This document shows positions 15,554 through 24,562 of a stretch of 64,000 nt of DNA, in pieces. Each line of letters starts with the position of its first letter. Positions within the stretch are counted from its first letter, which is position 1. The position numbers were made by a program, and so were the translations under genes. The DNA lies in assembly GCA_944330115.1 (NCBI GenBank), contig CALVIN010000001.1, forward strand, positions 248,001-312,000, given 5' to 3'. Origin of the DNA: an uncultured Clostridia bacterium (GTDB taxonomy: Bacteria > Bacillota > Clostridia > Christensenellales > Borkfalkiaceae). Under the pieces are notes generated by a model. It worked only from the letters and a program-made list of their open reading frames with translations, had not been told where the DNA came from and searched no databases.

Positions 15554-15722
15554 GTGCTAAATTATAGCGCACGCGCGCGGTAAAGTCAAATTTTATGGTA
15601 TATGTTGCAACCGTTGCCGCAAAAATAAATGCATGGCAAAAATGTATGTTGCGTTTATGTGCGGGCAGTTTGCTTTATAAATAATATGACGGCGGAATGA
15701 GCGCCGTTTAAGGGGATATTTT

Positions 15723-16277
15723 ATGAGAAAGAATTTTGGTGCAAAAACTTATATGTATCCAATGCCCGTGCTCATCATAGGCACTTACGGCGATGACGGT
15801 ACGCCCGACGCGATGAATGCCGCGTGGGGTGGGATAGCAGACTATAACCAGGTGGCGCTCTGCCTTTCGGAGTCGCACAAGACCACGAAGAATATTTTAA
15901 AGCGCAAGGCGTTCACCGTGAGCATGGCCGACGCCGCGCACGTCGCAGAGTGCGACTATGTGGGCATGGTTTCGGGCAATCAGGTAAAGGATAAATTTGC
16001 CAAGGCCGGCTTCCACGCCGTGAAGAGCGAGTTCGTCGACGCGCCCGTGATAGAGGAGCTGCCCATGACGCTTGAGTGCAAACTCAACAAAGTGACGGAG
16101 GAGGGGCTCATCATCGGCGATATAGTAAATGTCAGCGCCGACGAGCGCATACTTACCGACGGCAATATAGATCCCGCCAAGCTTACGCCCATAACTTTCG
16201 ATTCGGTGAACAACACCTATATAAAGTTGGGTGAAGTTTGCGGTAAGGCTTATAGCGAGGGTAAAAAGATAAAATAA
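15723..16277 (+). CDS. Flavin reductase-like FMN-binding protein
   Basis: 184 residues. The pattern YMYPMPVLIIGTYGDDGTPD, AMNAAWGGIADYNQVALCLS and KNILKRKAFTVSMAD is the FMN-binding split barrel of the flavin reductase/FlaRed group commonly annotated in anaerobes as flavin reductase family protein. It probably binds FMN and shuttles electrons or reduces free flavin; the partner is unknown. Single gene preceded by AGGGGATATTTT. A dispersed repeat copy begins four bases after its stop. Confidence 0.85.
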   Translation: MRKNFGAKTYMYPMPVLIIGTYGDDGTPDAMNAAWGGIADYNQVALCLSESHKTTKNILKRKAFTVSMADAAHVAECDYVGMVSGNQVKDKFAKAGFHAVKSEFVDAPVIEELPMTLECKLNKVTEEGLIIGDIVNVSADERILTDGNIDPAKLTPITFDSVNNTYIKLGEVCGKAYSEGKKIK

Positions 16278-16280
16278 GCG

Positions 16281-16311
16281 GCTTTATGACAGACATAGTA
16301 CTGCGCAAAAA
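16281..16311 (-). repeat. Dispersed AGTACT-type repeat, copy 2
   Basis: Minus strand: TTTTGCGCAGTACTATG then TCTGTCATAAAGCC. Lies directly behind the flavin reductase gene. Confidence 0.7.
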
Positions 16312-16335
16312 TCGTTAATATGGCATTTATAAGAG

Positions 16336-16364
16336 ATCTGCGGCTTTTTTGCCGCAGATTTTTT
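16336..16364 (+). terminator. Terminator after the flavin reductase-like gene
   Basis: ATCTGCGGC, T6 loop, GCCGCAGAT, then TTTTTT. Confidence 0.9.
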
Positions 16365-16423
16365 ATGCGCCGCAGAGCGGTATGGCGGCATACGGCGGCC
16401 GATTTTGCTCATACAATACTATT

Positions 16424-16981
16424 ATGAGGTGCGCAAGGCGCAAGAGAACGCGCATAAGGGTAATAGTCGTATGCATGGCCGTTCTGGTTATGATTTCGGC
16501 ATCGCTGTTCAGCTTCAACCGCTGCGCGGAAAGTATTGCAAACAGCGCCGTGTCGGGTGCGGTGTACGCTGCGGCGGCGCAGGCGGCGGAGAGCGCCGCA
16601 GAGAGCTATGCGATGGCAGGGGAGGCTGGCGGACTGACATTTCCGGACGGGGCGCCGGCAGATATGGCCGCGGCAAACAGCGCCGCAAAGATTGCGGCCG
16701 AGAGTTTTGGCAAGCGGCTGCAAAGTTTGTTGCCGCAAAAATTATCTGTGCCGTGGACGGCGTTTTTCGGCCTATCGGGAGCGGCGGGAGGGGTGAGCGT
16801 GCGCCTCGATGTGCGCTATTCCGTCAGCGCCGAGGTGTGCCGGGATATTCAAAGTTTCGGCGGGCAACACATTTACACGTTGTATATACTGCTCACAGCC
16901 GATGCGCGCTATTTTTGTGCGCTTACGGGCGGCGGCATTACATATTGTCATATCATACCGCTCGCACAGACGACGCGGTAA
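16424..16981 (+). CDS. YunB-like sporulation protein (divergent)
   Basis: 185 residues from ATG 16424; upstream in-frame codons overlap the terminator and are unlikely to be translated. A basic N-terminus (RCARRKRTRIRV) leads into one membrane helix (VIVVCMAVLVMISASLFSFN), followed by an Ala-rich helical part and a C-terminal beta-rich part. The end (VSVRLDVRYSVSAEVCRDIQ, FGGQHIYTLYILLTADARYF, THIIPLA-like) aligns in pattern with the conserved C-terminus of YunB, a sigma-E-controlled mother-cell protein of Bacillus sporulation. It is shorter than B. subtilis YunB (about 250 residues). The match is from memory of the family pattern, so moderate confidence. Confidence 0.55.
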   Translation: MRCARRKRTRIRVIVVCMAVLVMISASLFSFNRCAESIANSAVSGAVYAAAAQAAESAAESYAMAGEAGGLTFPDGAPADMAAANSAAKIAAESFGKRLQSLLPQKLSVPWTAFFGLSGAAGGVSVRLDVRYSVSAEVCRDIQSFGGQHIYTLYILLTADARYFCALTGGGITYCHIIPLAQTTR

Positions 16982-17027
16982 AATGTTGTATTTTTTGCTT
17001 AAATCTATTTAAATTAGCATATTTTTA

Positions 17028-17055
17028 GGCAATAATGTCACGCATAGTACTATTT
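17028..17055 (-). repeat. Dispersed AGTACT-type repeat, copy 3
   Basis: Minus strand: AAATAGTACTATG then CGTGACATTATTGCC; located between the convergent yunB-like and pheT genes. Confidence 0.65.
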
Positions 17056-17104
17056 ATTTTTGCTTTTTTGCCATATTGTGCCTGCTTGCAGGCATATTAA
17101 AAAT

Positions 17105-17131
17105 GCGGAGCGGGCAATTTGCCCGCTCCGC
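17105..17131. terminator. Terminator of pheST and the yunB-like gene
   Basis: GCGGAGCGGGCAA paired with TTGCCCGCTCCGC; followed by ATTTTTAA on the minus strand. Confidence 0.85.
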
Positions 17132-17173
17132 CGTTTATCTTAAAATTTATATACGCTTACAAGCGCATTAAGT

Positions 17174-19585
17174 TTATCTGAGCGTTGCGCCAAGTTTGAA
17201 CTTGAGGTTGGAGAGTATCTTCTTTACGAAGCCGTCGATTTTGTCGTTGGACAGAGGTTCATCCTTGGGTGTGAACGTCACGCTGAACGCCATGCTCTTT
17301 TTGCCGCTCTCTATCTGGCTGCCGATGTATACGTCGAAGAGCTTTACATCGGTCACATATTTGCAGGCGGAGAAGATCTCGCTCTCGAGCTGGCCGCAGG
17401 TTATAGCCGAATCGACTATGAGCGCAAGGTCGCGCTGTGTTTCGGGATACTTTGAAAGAGGCACATACTTGAAGGGACGGGCATGCTTTTTGAGTAGTTC
17501 GTAGTCGAGCTCGGCGAGCACCATGGAGCGCTCTGCGGAAATTGCCTCGAGCACAGCGGGATCCACCGAGCCGATATAGCCCACTTTTTCGCCGTCGCAC
17601 AGTATGTCGGCCGTTATGCCGGGGTGAAGGAAGGGCACGCTGCCGTTCACATACTCAAACTTCGTGTTCAGGCTGTCGGCAATGTTTTCGGTTATGCCTT
17701 TTATATCGAAGAAGTTTGCGCCTCCCCACATGCCTATGCACAGCCTGAGTTTTTCCTCGGGGAAATCGTTTAAAGGCAGGCTCTTGGGGATATACACCTT
17801 TGCCAGCTCAAACGTCCCGCCCTCGTAGTTGCCGCGCTTTAAGTTGCGCAGCATTACGTTTACCATCGAGGGGGCAAGGAAGGTGCGCATCACGCCGAGT
17901 TCCTCGCTTATGGGGTTGAGAATCTTTATGAACTTCCTCTCGGGCGCGCCTTCGGGTATGCGCAGCATGTCGATGTCCTTCTCGGAATAGAAGGAGTATG
18001 ACGAAACTTCATACAGCCCCTCTGCAACGAGCAGTGCCTTCAGTTTGTTCACCGCGCGCTGTGCCTCGTTATAGCCGCCGTTGGTTATCTTTGCCGAGGG
18101 CATGAACGTGCCTTTGATGTGGTCGTAGCCGTACATTCTTATTATTTCTTCGGCGATGTCGGGGTAGCCGGCTATGTCGTCGCGGTAGGGGGGAAGGGTG
18201 AGTTCAAGGCAGTCGCCGCTCTCGGTAACGCCGAAGTGCAGGCTTGTTAAAATGTCTTTCATCGCGTCCGCTGGCACCTCTATGCCGAGCAGCGCGTTTA
18301 TCTTCTGTACGCTTACGGCCATGTGCTTTACCGACGTATCGGAGTATTCGGTGGCAACGTCGGCGCCCACGTCGGTAACCGTGCCGCAGCCGAGCTCGTC
18401 GATAAGGTGCAGGGCGCGCTTCATGGCGCGTTCGGTGGTGTATTCGTTGGTGCCTTTTTCAAATATTGCAGATGAGTCGGAGTGCTGGCCGAGCGCACGC
18501 GAGGTCTTTCTCACGCTGTCGCGCGCAAACTTTGCCGCCTCGAAGAGTACTTCCTTTGTGGTGTCCTTTATCTCGGTATTAAGTCCGCCCATTATGCCTG
18601 CGAGCGCGGCGGGCTTGCTGCCGTCGCATATGAGCAGGTTGTCGTGCGTTAAGGTAAACTGCTTGTCGTCGAGGGTGACTATCTTTTCGCCGTCGTGTGC
18701 GCGGCGCACAACTATCTCGCTGCCCTCTATGGTGTCGAGGTCGAAGGCGTGCATGGGCTGCCCCATCTCAAGCAGAACGAAGTTGGTTATGTCAACTACG
18801 TTGGAGATAGAGCGCAGTCCGCAGAGCGCCAGCCTGCGCTTCAGCCACATGGGGGAGGGGCCTATCTTTATGTCCTTTACATAGTGCGCGATATATCTCG
18901 GGCAGAGGTCGGGCGCGGTTATCGTCACTTTTACCTTTCTGTCGTCCTTTACCGCGGTATAGTCTAACCTGGGCTCTTTGAGCGGCTTTTTAAGCACGGC
19001 CGCCACCTCGCGCGCGATGCCGAGTATGCTCTGGCAGTCGGGCCTGTTGGCCGTTATTGCAATGTCGAAGATGTAGTCGTCCAGCCCGAGTATGGGTTTT
19101 ACGTCCTCGCCGTTTTTGCAGGAGGAGGGGAGGATGAGCAGGCCGTTATAGTCGGCGCCCTCGAACATATCGCCGTTCACGCCAAGCTCCACGCCCGAGC
19201 ACAGCATGCCGAACGATTCTATGCCGCGCAGCTTGCCCTTCTTTATGGTGGCAACGCCCTCAACGGTGACGTGGTCCTTCGCCGTAGCGTAGACGGTCGC
19301 GCCCTCCAAAGCGGTGGGGGCCTTTATGCCCTTTTTAACGTTGTCGGCACCGCAGCATATCTGAAATACGCCCTTGTCGCCGCAGTCTACCTTGCACACG
19401 TGCAGGTGAGTGCCCTCGACGGGCTCGCACTCGATAACTTCACCGACGTAGACACCGGAGATATCCTTGCCTACCTCGTGCAGTTCTTCAACCTCGAAGC
19501 CGCAGGAAAATAACTTTTCCTCCAACTCCTTTGCGGTGACGTCTATATCTACATAATCTTTAAGCCAGCTTAAAGGTGCTATCAT
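17174..19585 (-). CDS. pheT: Phenylalanine-tRNA ligase beta subunit
   Basis: 803 residues from the ATG at 19585 (MIAPLSWLKDYVDIDV, the family's standard start, with GGAGG ahead of it). Domains in order: OB-fold tRNA-binding domain (about 40-150), B3/B4 editing domain (about 200-390), B5 (about 400-470), the catalytic-like core, and the C-terminal anticodon-binding domain (RPFKYVPLSKYPETQRDLAL to the end). The enzyme is an alpha2-beta2 heterotetramer charging tRNA-Phe; the beta subunit clears mischarged Tyr-tRNA-Phe. It sits 10 bp behind pheS, both under one T-box leader. Confidence 0.97.
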   Translation of the reverse strand: MIAPLSWLKDYVDIDVTAKELEEKLFSCGFEVEELHEVGKDISGVYVGEVIECEPVEGTHLHVCKVDCGDKGVFQICCGADNVKKGIKAPTALEGATVYATAKDHVTVEGVATIKKGKLRGIESFGMLCSGVELGVNGDMFEGADYNGLLILPSSCKNGEDVKPILGLDDYIFDIAITANRPDCQSILGIAREVAAVLKKPLKEPRLDYTAVKDDRKVKVTITAPDLCPRYIAHYVKDIKIGPSPMWLKRRLALCGLRSISNVVDITNFVLLEMGQPMHAFDLDTIEGSEIVVRRAHDGEKIVTLDDKQFTLTHDNLLICDGSKPAALAGIMGGLNTEIKDTTKEVLFEAAKFARDSVRKTSRALGQHSDSSAIFEKGTNEYTTERAMKRALHLIDELGCGTVTDVGADVATEYSDTSVKHMAVSVQKINALLGIEVPADAMKDILTSLHFGVTESGDCLELTLPPYRDDIAGYPDIAEEIIRMYGYDHIKGTFMPSAKITNGGYNEAQRAVNKLKALLVAEGLYEVSSYSFYSEKDIDMLRIPEGAPERKFIKILNPISEELGVMRTFLAPSMVNVMLRNLKRGNYEGGTFELAKVYIPKSLPLNDFPEEKLRLCIGMWGGANFFDIKGITENIADSLNTKFEYVNGSVPFLHPGITADILCDGEKVGYIGSVDPAVLEAISAERSMVLAELDYELLKKHARPFKYVPLSKYPETQRDLALIVDSAITCGQLESEIFSACKYVTDVKLFDVYIGSQIESGKKSMAFSVTFTPKDEPLSNDKIDGFVKKILSNLKFKLGATLR

Positions 19586-19595
19586 CTCTGCCTCC

Positions 19596-20624
19596 TTATA
19601 CCCTGAACTGTTTGGAGAAGCGCACGTCGCCCTCAAACAGCAGTTTCATGTTGTTTATGCCGTATTTGAGCATGGCTATGCGCTCGATGCCCATGCCGAA
19701 GGCAAAGCCCGTGTATTCGTCGGGATCTATGCCGCAGTTTTCAAGCACGGCTCTGTTTACCATGCCCGCGCCGAGCACCTCTATCCAGCCCGTGCCCTTG
19801 CACAGCTTGCAGCCCTTGCCGCCGCACTCAAAGCAGCTCACGTCCACCTCGACGGAGGGCTCGGTGAAGGGGAAGTAGGAGGGGCGCAGCCTGGTTTTTA
19901 CGCCGCTGCCGAATATTTTTTTTGCAAACTCGTCGAGCATGCCTTTAAGGTCGCACAGCGTTATGCCCTTGTCTACCACGAGGCCCTCCATCTGCGAGAA
20001 CATGGGGGAGTGGGTGGCGTCGTCGTCGGGGCGGTATACCTTGCCGGGCGAAAGTATCTTTATGGGCGGCTTTTTGCTCTCCATAACGTGCACCTGCCCC
20101 GCGGACGTCTGCGTGCGCAGCAGGTAGTCGGCGCCGAGGTAGAAGGTATCCTGCATGTCGCGCGCGGGATGGTCCTTGGGCGTGTTGAGCGCCGTGAAGT
20201 TATAATAGTCGGTCTCTATCTCCCTGCCCTCGTATATCTCAAAGCCCATGCCGGCGAATACCGAAACGAGCTCGTCCACGATGAGGGTATCGGGGTGGTA
20301 GGCGCCCTTTTTGCGACGGTTGCCGGGGAGGGTGACGTCTATCTTCTCTTTCTGATAGCGCTCGTCCATCTCGGCGGCCTTGACCATCTTTTCAAACTCG
20401 TTGAACCTGCCCTCGGCCCATTCCCTCAGGGCGTTTATCACCTTGCCCATCGCGGGCCTCTCCTCGGGCGGAAGATCTTTGAGCTTCTTCATGAGGGAAG
20501 GTATCTCGCCCGCTTTGCCGAGGAACTTCATCTTTATCTCGCGCATGGTCGCGCTCGATTTGATGTCTTTTACGGCTTCCTCGATCCTGGCTTTTATCTC
20601 GTCGATATCGCGGATATTGTCCAT
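19596..20624 (-). CDS. pheS: Phenylalanine-tRNA ligase alpha subunit
   Basis: 342 residues from the ATG at 20624, preceded by CAGGAGAATG. An N-terminal coiled coil ([20 protein letters not shown], about 1-90) is followed by the class II catalytic core: motif 2 around [20 protein letters not shown], motif 3 at [16 protein letters not shown]. It binds ATP and phenylalanine. Upstream in-frame codons extend into the T-box terminator and are not part of the gene. Confidence 0.97.
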   Translation of the reverse strand: MDNIRDIDEIKARIEEAVKDIKSSATMREIKMKFLGKAGEIPSLMKKLKDLPPEERPAMGKVINALREWAEGRFNEFEKMVKAAEMDERYQKEKIDVTLPGNRRKKGAYHPDTLIVDELVSVFAGMGFEIYEGREIETDYYNFTALNTPKDHPARDMQDTFYLGADYLLRTQTSAGQVHVMESKKPPIKILSPGKVYRPDDDATHSPMFSQMEGLVVDKGITLCDLKGMLDEFAKKIFGSGVKTRLRPSYFPFTEPSVEVDVSCFECGGKGCKLCKGTGWIEVLGAGMVNRAVLENCGIDPDEYTGFAFGMGIERIAMLKYGINNMKLLFEGDVRFSKQFRV

Positions 20625-20650
20625 ATAACATTCTCCTGAAAATTTAATAA

Positions 20651-20900
20651 AAAAAACGCCCTGTGAACTAACACAGGGCGAAAAGTTGCTTTGTCGCGGT
20701 ACCACCTGATTTTACGGCGCATGCGCCGCCTTATTATAGTCCGTTTACGCAGGACAAGCGGGGCGGGCTACTTTAAAAAATTTCGCCCGACCGGCTCGCG
20801 GGTGAATACCGCACGCTCTCCCATGAGGGACCTTTCAGCCGTTTCCGGATCCCTCTCTCTGAATGGGGACATCTGCATGCGTCTGTCCCGGTCAATGCCT
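20651..20900 (-). promoter_or_regulatory. T-box riboswitch (Phe) controlling pheST
   Basis: Minus strand: stem I is closed by GACCGG (20893-20888) and CCGGTC (20794-20789), with AGAGAG in the stem I region. A TTC (Phe) triplet followed by A at 20806-20803 is the likely specifier. The T-box AGGTGGTACCGCG lies at 20707-20695, and the terminator stem CGCCCTGTG/CACAGGGCG at 20680-20657 is followed by Ts. Uncharged tRNA-Phe should stabilise the antiterminator and switch on pheST. Confidence 0.95.
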
Positions 20901-20921
20901 TTAAAGTTTGGTTACGATAAA

Positions 20922-20950
20922 ATTATATTGCCGCAAAAAATTTTTGTCAA
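20922..20950 (-). promoter_or_regulatory. Promoter of the pheST T-box transcript
   Basis: Minus strand TTGACA (20950-20945), 17-bp spacer, TATAAT (20927-20922). Confidence 0.85.
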
Positions 20951-20974
20951 ACGATTTTGCGCGCTTTAAGGCGC

Positions 20975-21496
20975 TCAGCGGTAAATATTGCCGCCGTAGC
21001 AGTCCATTGCGACCACCGCGGGGAAATTTTCCACTTCCAGCCTATAAACTGCCTCCGAGAGCAGGTCGGGGAAGGCTATGCAGTCGCTCTTTTTTATGGC
21101 GCTGCCATACAGCGCGCCCGCGCCGCCTATCGCGGCAAAGTATACCGCCGTGTTGCGTATGAGCGCCTCGGCCACCTCGGGGCACATCTCGCCCTTGCCT
21201 ATCATGCCGCCCAGGCCCAGGTCGAGCAGAGCGGGGGCAAAACTGTCCATTCTGGCGGAGGTGGTGGGGCCGCAGCTGCCGGAGGCCATTCCGGGCTTGG
21301 CGGGGCAGGGGCCGGCGTAGTATATTATCGCGTCTTTAAGTTCAAAGGGCAGCTGTTTGCCCTCGGCTATGTATTCTGTTATGCGCTTGTGCGCGCAGTC
21401 GCGCGCGGTGAGTATCACGCCCGATATAAGCACGCTGTCGCCCGCGTGCAGCTTTTTTACCTGTTCTTTTGTGAGCGGAAGGGTGAGCGTCTTCAT
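20975..21496 (-). CDS. Class I fumarate hydratase, beta (C-terminal) subunit
   Basis: 173 residues from ATG 21496 (MKTLTLPLTKEQVKKLHAGD, the family start), overlapping the alpha-subunit stop by ATGA. GSCGPTTSARMDSFAP and YFAAIGGAGALYG are signature stretches of the swivelling beta domain that binds the dicarboxylate. Together with the upstream gene it forms an oxygen-sensitive 4Fe-4S hydro-lyase converting fumarate and malate; the closely related L(+)-tartrate dehydratase cannot be fully excluded by sequence inspection. Confidence 0.92.
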   Translation of the reverse strand: MKTLTLPLTKEQVKKLHAGDSVLISGVILTARDCAHKRITEYIAEGKQLPFELKDAIIYYAGPCPAKPGMASGSCGPTTSARMDSFAPALLDLGLGGMIGKGEMCPEVAEALIRNTAVYFAAIGGAGALYGSAIKKSDCIAFPDLLSEAVYRLEVENFPAVVAMDCYGGNIYR

Positions 21497-22332
21497 ATGA
21501 CCTCCTTTACCACGCGCACGCAGTGGCACTGTATGTTCACAGCCACGGGGAGACCTGCGATGTGGGTGGGCGCCCATTCGCAGCTCACGCCGAGTGCCGT
21601 CGTTTTGCCGTGGAAGCCCTGGCAGCCTATGCCAAGCTCGTTTATGCGGCGGAGAGCCTCGCGCTCTATCTCGGCGATGTCCTCCCTGTCGCTGTGCGTG
21701 CCTATGTCGCGGGTGAGCGCCCTCTTTGCAAGGTATGCGCAGCCGTCAAAGGTGCCGCCTATGCCCACGCCCACATATACGGGAGGGCAGGGGCGGGAGC
21801 CCGCCTTTTTTACCGTCTGCACTATGGCGTCGATTATGCCCTCAACGCCCTGCGCGGGTTTGAGCATATACAGCGCCGACATATTTTCGCTGCCGAATCC
21901 CTTTGGCATAAAGGTGAGGCGCACCTTGTCGCCGCTCACTATCTCGGTATGCAGGGCGGCGGGGGTGTTGTCGGCGGTGTTTTTGCGCGTTATCGGGTCG
22001 CACACCGACTTTCTGAAGTAGCCGTCGGCATATGCCCTGCGCACGCCGCTGTTGACAGCCTCGCGAAGCGGTTTGCCGGTGAGGAACACCTCGTCGCCTA
22101 TATCCAGCATGACCACCGCCATGCCGGTGTCCTGGCAGACGGGCATTGCATTGCCGCACGCCACGTCGCTGTTCTCTATAAGTTTTCCCAGGGCAAATTT
22201 GGCGGCGCTCTCGTCCTCGCCCTCATAGGCAGCGCTCATAGCCGCCCTGCAGGAGTCGGTGAGGTTCACGCCCGCATGCAGCGCCGCCCTGTATACGGCG
22301 CTCTCAATTTCATCGGTATTAAGCAATCTCAT
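21493..22332 (-). CDS. Class I fumarate hydratase, alpha (N-terminal) subunit
   Basis: 279 residues. The 4Fe-4S cysteines lie in MPVCQDTGMAVVMLD, SRPCPPVYVGVGIGG and NELGIGCQGFHGKTTALG; the fourth iron coordinates substrate. Split alpha/beta fumarases are typical of anaerobic bacteria and archaea. Translational coupling to the beta subunit (ATGA) supports a heterodimer. Probably part of an incomplete TCA branch for succinate or aspartate metabolism. L-tartrate dehydratase TtdA is the main alternative. Confidence 0.92.
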   Translation of the reverse strand: MRLLNTDEIESAVYRAALHAGVNLTDSCRAAMSAAYEGEDESAAKFALGKLIENSDVACGNAMPVCQDTGMAVVMLDIGDEVFLTGKPLREAVNSGVRRAYADGYFRKSVCDPITRKNTADNTPAALHTEIVSGDKVRLTFMPKGFGSENMSALYMLKPAQGVEGIIDAIVQTVKKAGSRPCPPVYVGVGIGGTFDGCAYLAKRALTRDIGTHSDREDIAEIEREALRRINELGIGCQGFHGKTTALGVSCEWAPTHIAGLPVAVNIQCHCVRVVKEVI

Positions 22333-22404
22333 CTGTAAAAAGTCCTCTGTGTGTATCGTACCAGTTCATTTTAATACTTTTTGAAATAAAAGTAAAACAA
22401 ATAA

Positions 22405-22433
22405 TTTACTTAACGGGCGTTTTGCTGTATAAT
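22405..22433 (+). promoter_or_regulatory. Promoter of the CPBP gene, giving a leaderless mRNA
   Basis: TTTACT (22405-22410), 17-bp spacer, TATAAT (22428-22433). The ATG is at 22441, right at the expected start point. Confidence 0.65.
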
Positions 22434-22440
22434 TGTTATC

Positions 22441-23361
22441 ATGGAAAACATGGTGAAAAGGGCGGACGGGCCTGGAAGCGTGACGGGCGGCGTAGTGTTC
22501 AGCGCCGCAGTTGCAGCCTTTGTGTTGCTCAGCGTGATATTCTCTGTCATAGTTTCCGTCACGGGCCTCCCGCAGGACAGCGAGGCTTATATATACATAA
22601 GTTATCTTGTGGCTCCCGCTGCGGTGGCAATAAGCGTGCCAATAGCTTTAAAGTTCAGGCGCACGCCGTTTAAGGGCCTGATCCCTATAAAGATGGAGGC
22701 GAAGGCCGGGGCAAAGTGGTGCGCCGTTGCGGTATTGCTGGCGTTCGGCCTGCTCTTTTCGCTCAGCTGGATAAATGTGGGTTTTGCCGCGCTGCTCGAA
22801 AGCTGGGGCTATGAAGATACTTCGGGATATTTTCCCGACCTCTCGAGCGGGCGCGTCGTTTTGGCTCTTTTGGTAATGGCCGTCATTCCCGCGCTGTTCG
22901 AGGAGTCGCTCTTCCGCGGCGTTATACTCGGCAACATACGCGGAGAGGCGGGGGAGCTCAACTCCGTATTTTTGACGGGAATGTGCTTTGCGCTCTTCCA
23001 CGCAAGCGCCGTGCAGACGCTCTATCAGTTCATCTGCGGCTGCGTATTCGCCCTTCTGGCGCTGCGCGCGCGTTCGCTGGTGCCCTGCATGCTCGCCCAC
23101 TTTTTGAATAACGCCGCAATAATCATACTTGAGGCGTGCGGGCTGAATACCTCGGGCACTCTCTTCGACTGGGCGCCCCTGTGGGCGGCGGTGCTTATAA
23201 CTATACTCTCCGCGCTGGCGTTCATCACCGGCATGGTCATTCTCATAAGAGAAAAGCGTCCGCTTGCCGCGGGCGTAAAGGGCGGAGTAAAATACTTTTT
23301 CCTCGCGGCGGGAGTGGGCATACTCGTGCTCGCCGTGCTGTGGATAGCGGGGCTGTTTTAA
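22441..23361 (+). CDS. CPBP family intramembrane metalloprotease
   Basis: 306 residues with about eight hydrophobic segments. The three CPBP/Abi motifs are present: EEsxxR (ALFEESLFRGVILG, about residue 160), FxxxH (FALFHAS, about 190) and HxxxN (MLAHFLNNAAI, about 222). CPBP glutamyl proteases, related to Rce1, cut membrane peptides or proteins and take part in prenyl-protein processing or bacteriocin immunity; the substrate here is unknown. No bacteriocin gene is adjacent. Four bases separate it from rlmH. Confidence 0.9.
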   Translation: MENMVKRADGPGSVTGGVVFSAAVAAFVLLSVIFSVIVSVTGLPQDSEAYIYISYLVAPAAVAISVPIALKFRRTPFKGLIPIKMEAKAGAKWCAVAVLLAFGLLFSLSWINVGFAALLESWGYEDTSGYFPDLSSGRVVLALLVMAVIPALFEESLFRGVILGNIRGEAGELNSVFLTGMCFALFHASAVQTLYQFICGCVFALLALRARSLVPCMLAHFLNNAAIIILEACGLNTSGTLFDWAPLWAAVLITILSALAFITGMVILIREKRPLAAGVKGGVKYFFLAAGVGILVLAVLWIAGLF

Positions 23362-23364
23362 GTT

Positions 23365-23802
23365 ATGCAAAAGGTAAACATCGTCTGCGTGGGCAAGATA
23401 AAAGAGAGCTTTTACCGCGAGGCCGTGGCCGAGTACGCAAAGCGCCTTTCGCGCTTCGTGCGGCTTGAGATACGCGAGATAGCTGAGGGCAAGAACCTCG
23501 AGGAGGAGGCAAAGGACATACTGTGCGCGGCGCGCGGGTATATAATTGCGTTGTGCGTGGAGGGCAAGAAGTTTTCGAGCGAGGCGCTCGCCTCCGCCAT
23601 GAAGTCGCTCGCCGACAGGGGCGCGGAAGTTACCTTTATAATAGGCTCCTCGTGCGGCCTTTCCGAAAAGGTGAAGGACGCTGCCGACCTGAAGCTTTCA
23701 TTTTCCGATATGACATTTCCCCATCAGCTGATGCGCGTGATACTGTGCGAGCAGATATACCGCAGCTATATGATAAATTCCAACAGCGAATACCATAAAT
23801 GA
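23365..23802 (+). CDS. rlmH: 23S rRNA (pseudouridine1915-N3)-methyltransferase RlmH
   Basis: 145 residues. SPOUT fold: NIVCVGKIKESFYREAVAEY at the start, FIIGSSCGLSE (the SAM-binding knot) and the C-terminal DMTFPHQLMRVILCEQIYRS, the family signature. It methylates the pseudouridine at 1915 in helix 69 of assembled ribosomes. The C-terminus NSEYHK is the expected Y-H-K ending. Confidence 0.96.
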   Translation: MQKVNIVCVGKIKESFYREAVAEYAKRLSRFVRLEIREIAEGKNLEEEAKDILCAARGYIIALCVEGKKFSSEALASAMKSLADRGAEVTFIIGSSCGLSEKVKDAADLKLSFSDMTFPHQLMRVILCEQIYRSYMINSNSEYHK

Positions 23803-23827
23803 GCGCTCCGTCGAATACCTTATCTGT

Positions 23828-24562
23828 ATGATATACGGCGAAATAGCGCGTTTTTATGGCGATTACAGCGGCAAAAAGTGCGTGATAGGCTATTCGGTAT
23901 GCGGCAGGGCGATATTTGCAATGCACGTCGGCGCGGACGTCGGCAGGCAGTTTGTCGCGGTGTATGCCGTGCATGCGCGGGAGTGGATAACGGCGCGGCT
24001 GGCGCTCGAACATATCGCGCGCGGCATCGGCAAAAACTTCGGCGGCTGGGTGATACCGCTGCTTAACCCCGACGGGGCGGAGATAGCGCAGGCCGAAGAT
24101 CCATTGTGGAAGGCCAACGGGAGGGGCGTGGACTTAAATTGCAACTTCGACGCCCGCTGGGGCACGGGCACGCGCAATACAAGGCGGCGCGGCGCCGAGA
24201 ATTGCATAGGCGACTACCCCTTTTCCGAGCCGGAGACGTTGGCACTCAAGAATTTTACCTTAAAGATAATGCCGTGCGTCACGTTTGCCTTTCATACAAA
24301 GGGCGGCGAGATATATTGGGAGTTCTGCGGCCGCGGAGAAAAGCGCGGCGCGGAGCTGCTTGCCGCCGCCACGGGATACGTCCCCAAAGTCATTACAGGC
24401 TCGGCGGGCGGCTATAAGGACTGGTGCATAGAGCGCCTAAATATCCCCGCCTATACGATAGAGTGCGGGGCGGACAGCCTCGTTCACCCCATAAAAAATG
24501 TAAGGGACATACGCGAGTGTTTTGGCGCGTTGAGATATTTTACCGAAAGATATGGAAATTAA
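23828..24562 (+). CDS. M14 family zinc carboxypeptidase-like protein
   Basis: 244 residues. HAREW supplies the zinc ligands H and E (about residue 49), PLLNPDGAE and VDLNCNFDARWG bind substrate, the third zinc ligand is the His in FAFHTKGGEIY, and the catalytic Glu is in YTIECGAD. This is the M14 carboxypeptidase layout, closest to gamma-D-glutamyl-diamino-acid peptidases acting on peptidoglycan peptides. There is no signal peptide or LysM domain, so it would act in the cytoplasm, perhaps in muropeptide recycling. It overlaps tadA by 11 bp and has no clear ribosome site. Confidence 0.85.
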   Translation: MIYGEIARFYGDYSGKKCVIGYSVCGRAIFAMHVGADVGRQFVAVYAVHAREWITARLALEHIARGIGKNFGGWVIPLLNPDGAEIAQAEDPLWKANGRGVDLNCNFDARWGTGTRNTRRRGAENCIGDYPFSEPETLALKNFTLKIMPCVTFAFHTKGGEIYWEFCGRGEKRGAELLAAATGYVPKVITGSAGGYKDWCIERLNIPAYTIECGADSLVHPIKNVRDIRECFGALRYFTERYGN

